Positions 9,751 through 21,479 of a stretch of 64,000 nucleotides of DNA are shown piece after piece. This stretch comes from Loripinus fragilis. Its lineage: Eukaryota; Mollusca; Bivalvia; Lucinida; Lucinidae. The DNA lies in assembly GCA_964019695.1 (NCBI GenBank), contig OZ026515.1, positions 134,536,549 to 134,600,548 on the forward strand. The letters are read 5' to 3'. The notes beneath the pieces were generated by a model, which saw nothing but the letters and a program-made list of their open reading frames with translations, did not search any database and had not been told where the DNA came from. The number at the start of each line of letters is the position of its first letter. Position 1 is the stretch's first letter. Position numbers and translations under genes: made by a program.

Positions 9751-10819
9751 AAAAGATATGAAACATATCAAACGCCACGAACGGAATTTTCATTTTGTCG
9801 CCTCGGTCATGCCCAAGGGGTGGGACTTAGGGGTGCTTGGGGGTCAAAAAATTATTTTTTATGAACATGGTCATGTGGCATATCAAATTGAAGGGGATGG
9901 TGAGTAGGACATGTTTGTTTGTTTGGTGCTTAACGACACATCAACCCTTGTGGGTCATTAGTGTCAGACGGTATTAAACTAAACATGATGTGGATGGAAA
10001 AAGTAAAAATTTATAGGATAAAAATAAAATGAATGATGATAATGAGTTTGTATAATGATAACAAGTTGCAATACGATTGTTAACAGGAGAGACCACGCAC
10101 AATATCTGACAGTTTCAAAGAGCTATTCAGATAACTGTACATGTTCTCCAACCGAACAAGATACAACATTAAAGAATCTATATTATGATCTGATACAAAT
10201 GTAAAACAAAACATGGTTTTAAAAATAGCAATTAGATTTTGTTAAAAAGATTTATTTGTCTTAAAAATGTCATAATACTATCAATATGTAGGACAGGATA
10301 CAAGTCAAATTGGTAACCTTGGGGTGGGGTCAAAAGGTCAAATATCATTAAATTTCTTCTAGAGCATGGGGATTTGCGATGGCACCCTGACAACTGTGTT
10401 TTTTAGTTTTACAATTTAAATTTCCTTCCCCCTGAATCATGCCTATTCTGCGATTCTCACAAAATCTGGACTGCCTGGATTAGCCTAAACCAGAGCCTAG
10501 ATAGTTCTAGGGGAATAAGAGAAGGATTAATAAAATCAGTAGTTTTGAAAATGGAAAGAAGTGAATTCTGTTGTTTACAAGCCTGTTTTAGAGTGTTGTC
10601 AAGTGTTACATCACTAAATATGAATATAAAATTGCATATAACTTCAAAAATACTGACAGTTTTTTCTTCTTCTTTGGGATATTGTAAGCAATTGACTTTG
10701 GCTTGACACTGCTGTAGAAATTAACCACTGCAATACAATTATATGTTTATTTTTTTGCAAACCGGGACAACAAATGATTAGGGATGTAACCAAAAATGAC
10801 TGGACAAATAAAACGTGTC
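9751..10819. other. MAN1B1 intron 1, no gene seen
   Basis: AT-rich intron. A TTTGTTTGTTTGGTGCTTAA run at about 9916-9935 looks like a minus-oriented SINE tail. No exon recognised. Confidence 0.4.
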
Positions 10820-10965
10820 CATATGGAATCAGTGACCTATATTAGAGTGAATGGAAACTGCATTTTTTAGCCACATAGGTATGTCAGGTCAAGTGTCATA
10901 TGACTTACACCTGGTGCGCCATTCATTGTATCCAAAATGGTGATGCAGCTTTGAGAAACCGCTGT
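10820..10965 (+). repeat. 146-bp direct repeat, left copy
   Basis: Runs from CATATGGAATCAGTGACC to AGAAACCGCTGT and is repeated at 11,193-11,338 with one visible mismatch (GGTGCGCC against GGTGTGCC). The 227 bp between the copies is single-copy here. Confidence 0.9.
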
Positions 10966-11192
10966 GTTAATTCTTCAATATAAACACAGAACACTCAGTG
11001 CCAATAACTGATGTTTATTGACAACACTAGAATAACACAAACTGATAGGTAATGTCATCACTAAGCAACATAACGTTAATGACGTCATAATACAACGTAA
11101 GATTACTCTAGAGTTATTAGACATCATTGCAATATGATAAGGTCCCTTAGATGCATATGATAACATTATAACTTGATAATTAGATTTTAACA

Positions 11193-11338
11193 CATATGGA
11201 ATCAGTGACCTATATTAGAGTGAATGGAAACTGCATTTTTTAGCCACATAGGTATGTCAGGTCAAGTGTCATATGACTTACACCTGGTGTGCCATTCATT
11301 GTATCCAAAATGGTGATGCAGCTTTGAGAAACCGCTGT
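11193..11338 (+). repeat. 146-bp direct repeat, right copy
   Basis: Same orientation as the copy at 10,820-10,965 and almost identical. The layout resembles a very short LTR-type element, but the ends are not TG..CA and no target duplication flanks the pair. Confidence 0.9.
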
Positions 11339-11536
11339 ATTTATATGTACATTGAAGAGCGTACTTTGTCCCGTATATCGCTCATTGCTATATCTTGTTT
11401 ATAAATAGCAAGCGAAAAAAGATATACGAAATATTTGTAAATGCTATGTTTCTGCAATGTTAAAACAAATCCTATGGAGTTATGGCCGTGAAATATCGGC
11501 TGATTTTATAAATGCTGCGGAATTTGTCTAACGAAT

Positions 11537-11806
11537 GCCCCAATAGCTCAGTCGGTAGAGCGTCAGATTTCATAGTGGGAGGTTGCAGGTTCTAATCCGG
11601 CGGCCGCACCGTAACCAAAGGTGTAAAGATGGCACTAGCAGCTCCCTTGCTGACGCTTGCATAAAAAGGGGTTGTGCTAGGAAGATAGAGTAAGTCAGGT
11701 AAGTATCTGTTAAAGATATCGTTATGTCGCAGAATAGCTCGATGAGCTAATGTTGTCTTTTTCATTATAAGCGACGTTAAATAAGGCTTCTTTATTATGC
11801 CCACGC
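11537..11806 (+). mobile_element. tRNA-derived SINE S2, copy 1
   Basis: The head has A box TAGCTCAGTCGGTAGAG and B box GGTTCTAATCC. A body unlike S1 follows: TGCATAAAAAGGGGTTGTGC, GAAGATAGAGTAAG, AGAATAGCTCG. It ends TAAATAAGGCTTCTTTATTA. A second copy is at 28,441-28,705. The head is not a functional tRNA gene because the acceptor stem is not closed and the body continues. Confidence 0.85.
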
Positions 11807-11872
11807 TTTTTTTAAAAAGTGATGGGGATATTGCAATCGCCTTTGTCCGTCCGTCCGTTCAGAAGGGGACAG

Positions 11873-12125
11873 TGTGCAGATCCAGAGGGAGAAATGGGTC
11901 CGGACCCCACCTGGAAAATTATAGGTTTCCATAGGAATTAGCAATTGGAACCCCTGGAAAATGTTGGATCCCCTACTAGTTCTCCCTAAGATAAGCCATT
12001 GGACCCATCTGTCAAATAAGTTGAGGACTAGAAAAAAGCATAAAAAATGTCAGAACTTTTTCCCCCAGTTAGGCCTAGACCCCCCCACCATCCCCCACAC
12101 TGACGAAAATTCCTGGATCCACTGG
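11873..12125 (+). mobile_element. G-rich GGATCC element F4, copy 1
   Basis: Starts GCAGATCCAGAGGGAGAAAT, continues GGGTCCGGACCCC, and ends CCTGGATCCACTGG. The recurrent ends (GCGGATCCAG.. and CTGGATCCGCGCATG) are inverted repeats. Further copies are at 29,240, 37,131, 37,915, 40,400, 61,392 and 63,089. Confidence 0.65.
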
Positions 12126-12837
12126 GTTTTGCAGAGGGCTATTAAAGCATTTGATTACCTGCAGAGAAACGAAACAGCAACAATTTTTTACCCACCGGCA
12201 ATTCAAATTATATTTTTCTGATTTCTGTCATAACAGTAGACTCTTCTTGCTAATTTCTGACATAAAATTAGCTAACAGTATTGACGTTTAATGAAAAGCT
12301 ACATGCCTTCATGATTTAAACTGGGCAATTTTATTTGTTTGTCTGACTTTCTCAGCTGACAGGACAATCAGGAATAGTTTTTTCCACTACCACCGATATT
12401 TCATTAATCACACACTTGTTTGTTGTGAAGGACGCTTCATTTGGAAAGATGCATTTGGGACGTTATCATTAGAATTTTTCTGATGTAACACTTTTGTTTG
12501 GCTGTTCAAGCAATATTTCAATGAGTCAAAAAGCTATCTACATCTCTATGTTGAACCGTCAAATTTGACTATAACTCAATGCGAAGATATGTAAATTAAT
12601 AATGAAGATAACTATGATAATATAATAAGAGAGTGAATATGATATTCAAAATAAAAGCTTTAATAGTGAAAGAAAGAAGCAAGAAAGTTTTCCCACTTGC
12701 TTTTGGCTCATCAGGCACAGACCAATCTGCCTTCCGTGGCAGTACCAGGGCCTTATGACCCCAACAGCACAGCTCGCTACCTTGATGAGCTACTAGACAT
12801 GTGGGCCCTTCATATTTTAGAAGGAAAGTGGAGTCAG
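12126..12837. other. MAN1B1 intron 1, no gene seen
   Basis: No exon or clear repeat boundary. 12,660-12,837 may be the 3' untranslated tail of the LINE that follows on the minus strand. Confidence 0.4.
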
Positions 12838-14480
12838 CCCCCTCTTGAAGGATACTAAAGAAGGGGCCTCAGCAACAATTCCACATAGGGGTTGGTGCGG
12901 GGGAAAACATGTATTTAAGTGAATCTGTAGATCTGTATGGTACCATACTTCTTCGAATGTGCAGATCTTGTCCTGGATGCTCCTTTGGTAAGGTATTCAT
13001 CTGCTGGTATGTCTATCATATCATTGACAATTTGTACAGAAGGGTCATTTTAATTTTGGAAAGCCTTGATTCAAGAGACTCCCCTTAAAGGTGATCTCGC
13101 ATCGAAGATACGCTGCTGGTATTCCTGTATCGGTTTGTTGTGTAACGGGCAGCTCTTCTTTGAATCATCTCCAGTTTCTGTATCTGTTTCTTCTGGTGTG
13201 GGCTCCAAACAGACGAGCAGTATTCCAAGTTTGAGCGGATCATGCTGAAGTAGGTGTTGGCTTTGGTGTCCTCACTACAAGACCTGAGGTTGCGTCTTAA
13301 GAAACCAGAGCATGCTGCTGGTCTTCTTGGAGATTCTGTCTATGTGTGTCTTCCAAGATAGAGTTGTCTGGAGACTCTGGAGGTCAACACCCAGTTACTT
13401 AGTTGTATTTTCAGTAATCAGGATGTGTCCTTTCAGCTTGTAGGGGTGACTGATGGGGGATCTGGATCTTGATACTCTCTGTACACTACATTTCTGAGGA
13501 TGGAATTCCCACTTGGATTCTCACTCTGCCAAAGCATCAAGGTCTTGCTGTAGGACTGCACAGTCACTATTTCTTACCATTTCTTACCATCCTAGAGACT
13601 TTCTTAAAGCGGTTAAACCACTTCTAATGGCCCATTTAGACATCTTCTTGAGACTGATACTATTGTTTCTCCTATGGTCATATATTGGTCTGTATACTAT
13701 GCAGTGGGGTCATCTGCAAACAAAGGCGTGTTGGAGATAATCTTGTCTGGTAGGTCGTTAATGAATAGCAGGAACAGCAAGGGCCCCAGTACTGAGCCTT
13801 GCGGGACCACGCTAACGACAGGCACACTATCTGAAGAACATCCCTCAACAGTCACTCTTTGGGTTCTGCCAAGAAGGAATGAATCCACAGTGTTGGTGTT
13901 CCCTCTAATGCCATAGTGGTGTAGCTTCCTAAATAGTCAGTGATGCGAGACTCTGTCGAATGCCTCAGAAAAGTCTAAGACGATCATGTCTGTCTGTACG
14001 CCCTTGTCAAATCTGAAGTCTTAAGTCATGCTGAAGAGTAACAAGTTGGGTTTCGCAACTTCTACTGGCATGGAAACCATGCTGGCAGTCGGAGAAAATG
14101 CTGTACTTGTCCACATGCTTCATGACATTGCTATGATGTGATCCAGCATCTTACAGCAAGGGCAGGTCAAAGAAAAAGGGTGATAGTTAGCCGGTTCGTA
14201 TTTCTGGCTTTTCTTGAACACTGCAGAAATGTTAGCTGTTTTCCAGTCTTCTGGGATGGTTCCTGTCTGAAGGGACTTGTTGAAGATAACAGCCAAGACC
14301 GGAGCAAGGTCTTCTGCGCATTCCTTCAATAACCATGCTGGAGTGGAATCATGTCTGGGCCTGAAGCTTTCCGTGGGTTGCTTTTCTGTAACAGCTTCCT
14401 CGTGCCTTCCTCGCTGACAGTAAACTGATGCATAGTCAGAAAAGGGTCACCGTCTGGGTATGAAATGGTACTGTCTAACA
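12838..14480 (-). pseudogene. Jockey/CR1-like LINE reverse transcriptase, decayed
   Basis: Read on the minus strand from about 14,480 down: a palm-start block (IPEDWKTANISAVFKK, 14,120-14,329), the motif-A block QTDMIVLDFSEAFDRV at about 13,960, the motif-B block [19 protein letters not shown] with FADD (13,697-13,888), then the C-terminal region ending near LEGY 12,840. Frames are broken many times. It lies in MAN1B1 intron 1 in the same orientation as the gene. The C-terminal stretch aligns by eye with those at 18,423-19,195 and 34,277-34,855, so the three belong to related families. No endonuclease or ORF1 is attached. Confidence 0.8.
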
Positions 14481-15334
14481 GTCTGAATCCTCATGCGTGA
14501 ATACTGACTGGTATTGTCTATCTATCTTATGATACTAGCACGATCAAATTTGATCATTACGCCAGAGATGTTCAAGACCAGGGGTTCAAGATGTGCATAT
14601 CAAGATGTCCTTTCTCTTTCTTTCTCTATATACTGCCTGGCGCTCGCTTTCGAGCATTATCGGCAGTTGTACATTGTACATTATGGGTTGCAGGATGAAA
14701 GCCTACAAGTAACCATATCGAAATTACCGCAGGGTTCTAACCTGCACAGGGGGTGACTTTCCCTGCACAGGGGACATCCACTTAACGTCCCGATCCGAAG
14801 GACGATGCACTTATCTAGCGTCATCCCTGCAAATGACACTAGAGAAAGCGTGTTCGGACACATAAATTGCTGATTTGATTTATATATCCCGCAAGAGTGT
14901 CAGTCTCTTTGCCACATTCTGATTGACCGAGAACACAATAAGCCACACCTACTGCTTTCACAATTCAAGACAGCTAATTTGAACATGCCCTCGAGCGTGG
15001 ATTAGTGTTGACCTTTTGATCTGTTTGAGGAAACGAAATTTGGACTCCCACTGTCATCTTCGAACATAATCAGGGGCCAATCCTTTTGAATTTTGTGATT
15101 GTCACTGTCCCGGGGAAAATAACCAGCGCGTTTCGATGCGTCTCAACCTCATTTTTATCGCAACAGGAAGCTTGATTCAGCGTATCAGAGAAACCTGAAT
15201 CCTCATTGCAAGCTAAATTTTTTATTCACCATAGGGATCAAATTGACAGGAAGGATTGAATTGGCAAGAAGCAAGCATAAGTACCGAAATTCGGATGTAA
15301 CGCAAATTCATTCAGCCTTAATTTTAAGCTTTAC
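14481..15334. other. MAN1B1 intron 1 near exon 1; unclassified repeat
   Basis: 14,520-14,870 contains ATCAAATTTGATCATTACGC (similar sequence at about 40,705-40,730) and CTGCACAGGGG repeats. It looks like a dispersed repeat, but boundaries are not clear. No exon seen. Confidence 0.35.
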
Positions 15335-15436
15335 CCTCCACAGTGACTGTTTCCTGTAAACTTTGCTGTTGTTGTAGGTTTCTTGGTCAACAATGCCAAG
15401 GTTAATGGCTAAAGAATCCCTCTGATTTTGATACAT
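15335..15436 (-). CDS. MAN1B1: MAN1B1 exon 1 (cytosolic N-terminus)
   Basis: 34 codons from ATG 15,436 to the donor AGG / GTAAAGC at 15,335-15,334, phase 0. The peptide MYQNQRDSLAINL... ends ETYNNSKVYRKQSLWR and joins directly to VWKRLSSLQR of exon 2. This resembles the vertebrate MAN1B1 N-terminus, where a short cytosolic tail with R-D, a Y-x-N-S-K motif and an Arg-rich stretch leads into W-K-x-L-S-x-L-Q-R and the anchor. I chose the ATG at 15,436 because the family's tail starts at a comparable Met-Tyr. The frame stays open to another ATG at 15,577, which would add 47 residues with no family match. Confidence 0.72.
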
Positions 15437-15612
15437 TTCCAGTTTGATTTTCAGTTGTCCACAAACATTTCGTCGTGTATGATGATTTAAAGCAATCAGA
15501 TAGACGCTTGCATTTTTTAGACTAGCCGCACGACAGTCGTGAGATAGGGGACAAGATAGTTCACCGACAAGACGCATTTACATCTATATGGTGCACGCTG
15601 CCGTCACACTTG

Positions 15613-15900
15613 ACTGTTATAGCGCGGATTGGATTTAATATTCTCGCCCACTTATCGCTCAAGACAAGATGTTCCATAGGCAAAACGCCGTGCGGAATTT
15701 CCTTATCCCATCCACGTGACCTGCTTATCCCATCCACATGACCTGCTTATCCCATCCACGTGACTTCGAATTGTAACAATTTAGGCTGTTTTCAAAGACA
15801 TTTACGCCTAAATGCTATGCAGAAATATAAAAAACGGCAATATTTAGTGTGTCCGCCATTTTCGCAAAGTTGGATGACGTCAAAAACATTTCTGACGTCA
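15613..15900 (-). promoter_or_regulatory. Likely MAN1B1 promoter: CCAAT, E-box array, two CRE-like sites
   Basis: Upstream of exon 1 (which reads leftward) are a CCAAT box on the gene strand (ATTGG at about 15,617), then three copies of a 22-bp unit with CATCCACGTGACC-type cores: CACGTG at 15,713-15,718, CACATG at 15,735-15,740 and CACGTG at 15,757-15,762. Two perfect TGACGTCA palindromes follow at 15,875-15,882 and 15,893-15,900, and GCCATTTT (YY1-like) at about 15,855. CACGTG binds bHLH-Zip factors; TGACGT cores bind ATF/CREB, ATF6 and XBP1. The transcription start is not visible from sequence. Confidence 0.45.
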
Positions 15901-16202
15901 CTAAAATGCAACAACAATGTGACGCACGTTATTGGCACAATTTGGCGCAACGACGTTTTTGTCAATAGAAACTGATACCAACGATAGTTTCAAACCCCAA
16001 TAAAAACAAAACCGACGCTTGAAATGCTGTTTCGCTTCCGTTTTTAGGTGCTAAACTCTGTTTACACCCATTTCTGCATCTGGAAAATTCGTTGGTGAAC
16101 TTATTTTTTAGATTGGAACAAACGCAAAAAAGCTAAAAAAATATGCGGAACGGACATAATTCATATAAAACCTCAAAAAGTCACAAAGTGGGCGAGAAAA
16201 AG

Positions 16203-16354
16203 TATCCATCATGATGTATTGTTGTGGGACAAGGAAATCCCACCCTCGGACCTGAATAATTTCGTCAGAAACTCGGCAGAGCCTCGTTTCTGACGAAATA
16301 TTCTGGTCCTCGGGTGGGATTTCCTTGTCCCACAACAATACATAAGAAGGATAC
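16203..16354. repeat. Long hairpin repeat
   Basis: The left arm (TATTGTTGTGGGACAAGGAA, then ATCCCACCCTCGG and TTTCGTCAGAAACTCGG) is followed after a few bases by its near-perfect inverse up to AAGGATA. It is a snap-back element of about 150 bp; no ORF. Confidence 0.85.
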
Positions 16355-16629
16355 TCTTAGTCTCGCTCACGTGAGACCAGCCAAGGAAAGCAAACCGATC
16401 TACTACTTCTTAGCCTGCCATTTACCAAACCCTAGAAAACAAAGGTGACAGAGCGAGACTACATGCTGGGTCATTTCGGCCTGAGTCGTTTTGGCCTGAT
16501 TTTAGGATGGGTCTATTTATCTATCTTCTGATACTGCCTACGCCCTCACGAGCATTTTTGGCAGGCACTGCGTGTCAGGGTTATGAAAAAGAGTAAAAGA
16601 TGAATGAATTGTAGATGAGAGGTTAAAGT

Positions 16630-18390
16630 AAGTAAGGTTGCAAAGATCAGGAATCGATACAATCAAGTACCACACCTGACCCAGGATACCAAAGGGAAAG
16701 TGACAAACTCACAGAAGACACCACAAACGAGAGCCAAGAGGTCAGCCCTTTCCCAGCAGGTGACCACGAAGCACATATAAACAGACGCGCACAAAACATA
16801 GCAAACACAAGACAGAACAAAAACATAAAAGATCCACAAAAGAAGTACCGCCTTGGAACGGTCAGTAAAATATTTTACTGGAGGGCTTAAACCGGTTTAA
16901 CGGCGCCAACCTCACCCTTAATTCAGATGTGGATCAAGACACATAGATATTTGGTTTGCACGAAAGACCCCTAACTTATCAATGCATCATCTCCTAAAAC
17001 ATATAAATCAAGATATAACAAGGAGATAAAGCAAGGATAAGGACTCAACAGTAAATTAAACTGAATACCGGAGCAAAAGAAATCCAACAGGTAAACCCCG
17101 GTGGGCCCGACAAACAGCCAAAGCATCAGGCCCCTACCATCTCATCAATAGATAAGTCTTTAAGTCCGAACCATCATAGAGTCTGAAGTCCGACCCACCG
17201 GCGTGCAATTAAAGAGGAAAGCAAAGTTGCCAACTGTGATTGGGTTGACTACCAAGCATGCAGTCTGTTGCAATACATTAATGTTATAGCCAATCTTTTT
17301 ATAATGGGAAATTATTTTAATGAACTGCGCTGAAAAATTACTAGAGCCAACAATCTTCTTCAACTTATACACCAAGTCACCATAGAAATCAGGTTCCGAA
17401 AGTCCTTGGCGCAAGAGAGATTTAAGTCCAACTTGGAATTTAGAAATCAAATCAAAGTATCGTCTATAAAATTTTGAAAATGTTTTACGAAGTTTATGAT
17501 ACCGATAGCCCTGTTTAAGAAGTTTCTGAGTTAACAATTTATTGCGAGTGTTGAAGTCAGTAACATAGCTAGATGTTCTAGCAAAACGAATGAGTTGAGA
17601 GATATAGACTCCATAGGATGTAGAACGAGGAACATCACCATCTAAAAATGGGAAATTGACAATTTCAAAATCAAAGTCGTCACGTTTATCATAAATTTTG
17701 GTAGAAACAATACCATTAGAAATTGACAAATGCAAGTCTAAAAATGCGGCTTCGGTATCAGAGGCATTGGCTTTATTAAGTTGGAGCTCTGAAGGGTATA
17801 TTTGACTAACCATATTTCCAAATATCTGGAAGTAGTGTTAAACGCATCAATAACATCAGCCTGCTTATCATCAGAAAGAGACATCATAAAGTCCCTTTCA
17901 TAACAAAACAGGAATAAATCTGCAACCAGGGGAGCACAATTAGTGCCCATAGGAATCCCAACTACTTGTCGATAGAGCTTGGTGCCAAATCGAATAAAAA
18001 TGTTGTCCAACAAAAAGGTCAGCGCATCACATACATTTTGACACGACCATGCATGATATTTTTTAGGTTTTTCTGAAGTAAAAAATGCATTTCTGTCACT
18101 ACATGCAAGGTAAGGAGAGCCTTCTCTCTGGAAGGTTCTTTCAATAAGATCAATAAGTTTATCTATAATTAAATTATGAGGTAAAGTAGTGTAAAGAGTA
18201 GAAAAATCATAAGTAGACAAACTGGTCGCATTGAAATCTCTAGCTTTAAGTTTATCTAAAATTTCACCTGAATTTTTAATCGATCTAGATCAAAGGAGGC
18301 AAGAATAAAAACAACTTTCTGGAATTGATCAGTAAAAACATTAATGAAGACAGAACTTAAAACTGACGAAAAGGGGAGGGTCTAAAACTA
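16630..18390 (-). mobile_element. Penelope-like (tentative) retroelement P, minus copy
   Basis: Reads leftward: broken RT gene (18,385 to 17,160), about 530 bp of 3' region, and a 3' terminus GATCTTTGCAACC followed by TTACTTAC. The 3' region includes the palindrome AGTAAAATATTTTACT. A second copy in opposite orientation is at 22,471-24,015. 3'-end fragments of the same family are at 32,308, 41,090 and 50,823. All copies end in the same TTAC-type short repeat. Confidence 0.8.
17160..18385 (-). pseudogene. Reverse transcriptase of element P, catalytic motif deleted
   Basis: The RT palm is recognisable: motif A STYDFSTLYTTLPH (18,170-18,220), motif B VVGIPMGTNCAPLVADLF (about 17,920-17,965), then a C-terminal region ending CTPVGRTSDSMMV. 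Compared with the plus copy, a 34-bp deletion next to 17,820 (between ...GATATTTGGA and AATATGG...) removes the codons after RYL, that is the DD of YLDD, and shifts the frame. A second break (a stop and frame change near 18,290) separates upstream sequence that still reads VFTDQFQKVVFILASFDLDR. No GIY-YIG endonuclease follows the RT. The family assignment to Penelope-like elements is from motif style only. Confidence 0.8.
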
Positions 18391-18422
18391 TTAAAATCAT
18401 GTTAAAATATGCAGTGTACTGT

Positions 18423-19195
18423 CTAGGGTTTGGGATGCTGCAGTTGTCCAACTGCTGCCTTGAAGATCTCAAGACTTGGAGCAACTGCAACATTGGCTGG
18501 GAGGGCATTCCACTGGACAATGGCCAGTGGAAAGAAAGAGTATTTATAGTAGTCCTTGCCAGTATGAATTTGACGGAATGTCATAGAATGGCAATACCTG
18601 GAGATCCTATGTGTGGGCTGCATGTAGTCAGGAAGGGGCATGGCCACCAGGCCATTTACAATTTTGTAGAAGAGGCAGAGACGGGCCACAGATCGTCTCT
18701 CTTCAAGGGTCTGCCAGTTCAACTGAGACTGCAATGAAGTGACACTAGTTGTCCTGGCGTAATCATTTAAGGTCCACCGGGCTGCACGTCTTTGGACCAT
18801 TTCTACCTTATGGGTCTTGACTTTGGTATGGGGGTCCCACACTGCTGAAGCGTACTCCAGCTGGGGACGAACTAGGGATTGATAAGCCATTTCTCGGATT
18901 TGGGGGGACTTAGTTTTGATATTTCTTTTAATAAATCCGAGAGACCTGTTTGCATTGGCTGTGATTCTGTCCACATGAGTGTTCCAGCTGAGGTTGCTGG
19001 AGATATCCACCCCCAAGTATCTGGCGCTGCTGACAGCCTCCAGCACCTGTCCATGCAGTATATACTGCGTCTGGAGAGGGTTCCTGGAGGATGTCACCCT
19101 CACGACCTGGCACTTGGAGGGGTTAAACTCCATATCCCATCTAGCCTCCCATGTATGCAGTCTGTCTAGGTCCCTCTGTAGTTTGTCACTGTCGT
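18423..19195 (-). pseudogene. Jockey/CR1-like LINE RT, C-terminal part
   Basis: A 236-codon open frame (18,423-19,133) with LINE C-terminal hallmarks: FNPSKCQV, ARYLGVDISSNLSW, SLGFIKRN, LVRPQLEYASAVWDPH, VEMVQRRAARW, LNWQTLEERRSVARL and FPLAIVQWNALPA. The normal stop is present. The upstream palm domain is missing: the LINE is cut at about 19,200 where the large TIR element begins. The adjacent left boundary is the 5' end of element P. Confidence 0.88.
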
Positions 19196-19640
19196 TTCGG
19201 GGGTAGGTCTATAATGCGAAAAGGACTCCTTTTCATGAAAAGGAGCGAAAAGAAGTTTCAATATTGCGAAAAGGACTTTTAGTTGGCAATCCGAATCGAA
19301 AAAAGATGCATATTTTTGGTTTTGTTGGCATTTTTGAGTACATTTGTGAGACCACTTTTAACATAATATTTAGCATGTGTACAAAGCCATAGGGGTGGAT
19401 GCCAAGTCTGAATTTGCATATGAAGGCCAGAAATTAGGTCAAAGGTCATTGAGTGCAAAAATGAGAAAATATGTACTACTGTAAAACAACTTTATCTTTT
19501 TATATGTAAACATGTTTCATTTCAATCCAAATTTTGTATGCTGATAGTTATAAGTCTGCAAAACATTGAGAAATGTTTTTTATAACTAAATGTTCATATG
19601 TTGACTTTAAAATGGGGTCGAAGGTCATCAAGTGCAAAAT

Positions 19641-21479
19641 CTGAGAATTTTTACAAACTGTGTTTCTTTTTTGTTCTCTGGTCCAACAACAAGATGTCTT
19701 TTAAACTCTAAAAAGGGTAGAAGTCTTTTAGAATGCTTAAATTAACATGTTTATTATTAAAAGGCACCCCTTTGGAAGCATCCTTTTATGGATTTTACAA
19801 AGACAGATATCGTAAGTTTTGTGCAATTCTGACGGAAATTCTCCCTCAATTGGGCTAAACTGAGATATATGGGCTACTTTGCAAGTTTGCTGCACTTCTC
19901 AGAAAGTAAAACTATTTTCAGTTTGGGACATGTCTTGGGGCCTTAGAAACCCATAATTTAATAACTTTTCTGTGGTCATGTTTCTATAAATCACCTGTAA
20001 TCAACGTTACCCTACTGACATTGAAAATAACAGTACACACAATACAAGGCTAATGTTGATTTATTTAAATAGTATTAGTGAAACAGTTTAAGCATTAAAT
20101 GTTTAAACTAGACATAAAAATCAATTACATACATCTGTGATATGTATTTCTGCTCGTCAGCGTTACTTACGTTACATTTTATACTAAATTGCAGATAACA
20201 ACTTTACAAATTATATGTATTAGAATAAACCATGATACCTGACCTGAAATACACATGATGTTTATCTATATTCTAATTGAAAATGTTCATTTTCATATAT
20301 TTGAAGTTGTTTATAACTTTTAACTTGCAATGAAGGGAAATCAAGTAAATATTTAAATATGCTAATTAGTTTGTGATTTGTACTGGCTCCAGCATGTAAC
20401 TCATAAATGCTTACAGATTTCATTTTCTATTATTTACATTGCATTGGAATTGGCAAAATATGTTTCATAATGAAATCAAATTATAACTATATTAACAATA
20501 ATTGATCTTAAATTGCGGCACATATATTAATGAGCTAACGTAGGTAACAAAAGGTGCCTTACATAAATTGAAAAGGTAGTAAATTGTTGTTAGGCTTATA
20601 CAAAATTTGGGTCTTCTCTCCACAATTAGCTTACATATACTACACATATTTTATTCTATATAAGACTTAATTTAAAAGAGTGCTATGGGTTGGTCTGCAA
20701 TATGTGAATGTGGCATTTCCTGGTCTTACTAAATTACTTTTTTTGTAATTTGCTTGGTTCTTTTACATTAATATTGCAGTTTTCACATTTCTACCAATGG
20801 TACATAACGATAAACATACAATCTACATCATAATTTAAATATTGACTAATTATCAATAATTTACTTAAAATAGCATAGCAATATTTCTTACATCTAGTGG
20901 CAAGGCAGGGGTAGTGCTTAGTGTCTTCTATAGCAGGTATATGTTTTTGAAGATTGCAAATATAACATCGTAGTACAGAACCAGAATGGTTTATGTCATA
21001 ATATAGGATGTTACATAGATCTAGTGTTAAAGATTTTCCTTGTATGCTGAATTCGTTTAATTTTCACTTTCACTGTTGACAATTACATTATAAAATTAAT
21101 TTATCATCTGTCCCCATTAAAATCTTCAATGTTTTGTTGAACTAGATTTCATATCATATTATAATGAGGATTATCTTATTATATTCTGCAGCAATTCTGT
21201 TAGAAACTATTCTGCTTGTTAATTATCTTAGACTAAGGTTGGTTGGGGCAAGTTTACCTGAGCCATGTAGCAGTCTTCTAAAACATCTGAACATATTTCA
21301 TGGTAACATAAGGAACAAATCATTCGAACGTAAGTGATACTTTATTCTAAAGATCAGTTGACTGTTTTATTCTTAAGCATAAAACAAAAACATGACTCCC
21401 CAAATTCACTAGTATGGTTTGCATCTCTGAAACTCACAGATTAAACTGAATGTTGAAAAAGTAGTGTCACTGTTATTTA
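19641..21479. other. AT-rich interior of the large TIR element, no gene seen
   Basis: No open frame of note and no repeat boundary recognised. Confidence 0.4.

Noticed and set aside
10820..11338. Direct repeats as LTRs of a retrotransposon
   Set aside because: Only 227 bp between them, no TG..CA ends, no primer-binding site and no target duplication.
15308..15577. Whole 89-codon frame as exon 1 with the start at 15,577
   Set aside because: Only the part from Met 15,436 matches the MAN1B1 N-terminus, and the final codons (after WR) lie beyond the GTAAAG donor.
18399..18737. 112-codon plus frame (and other plus frames to 19,206)
   Set aside because: Antisense shadow of the LINE reverse transcriptase at 18,423-19,195.
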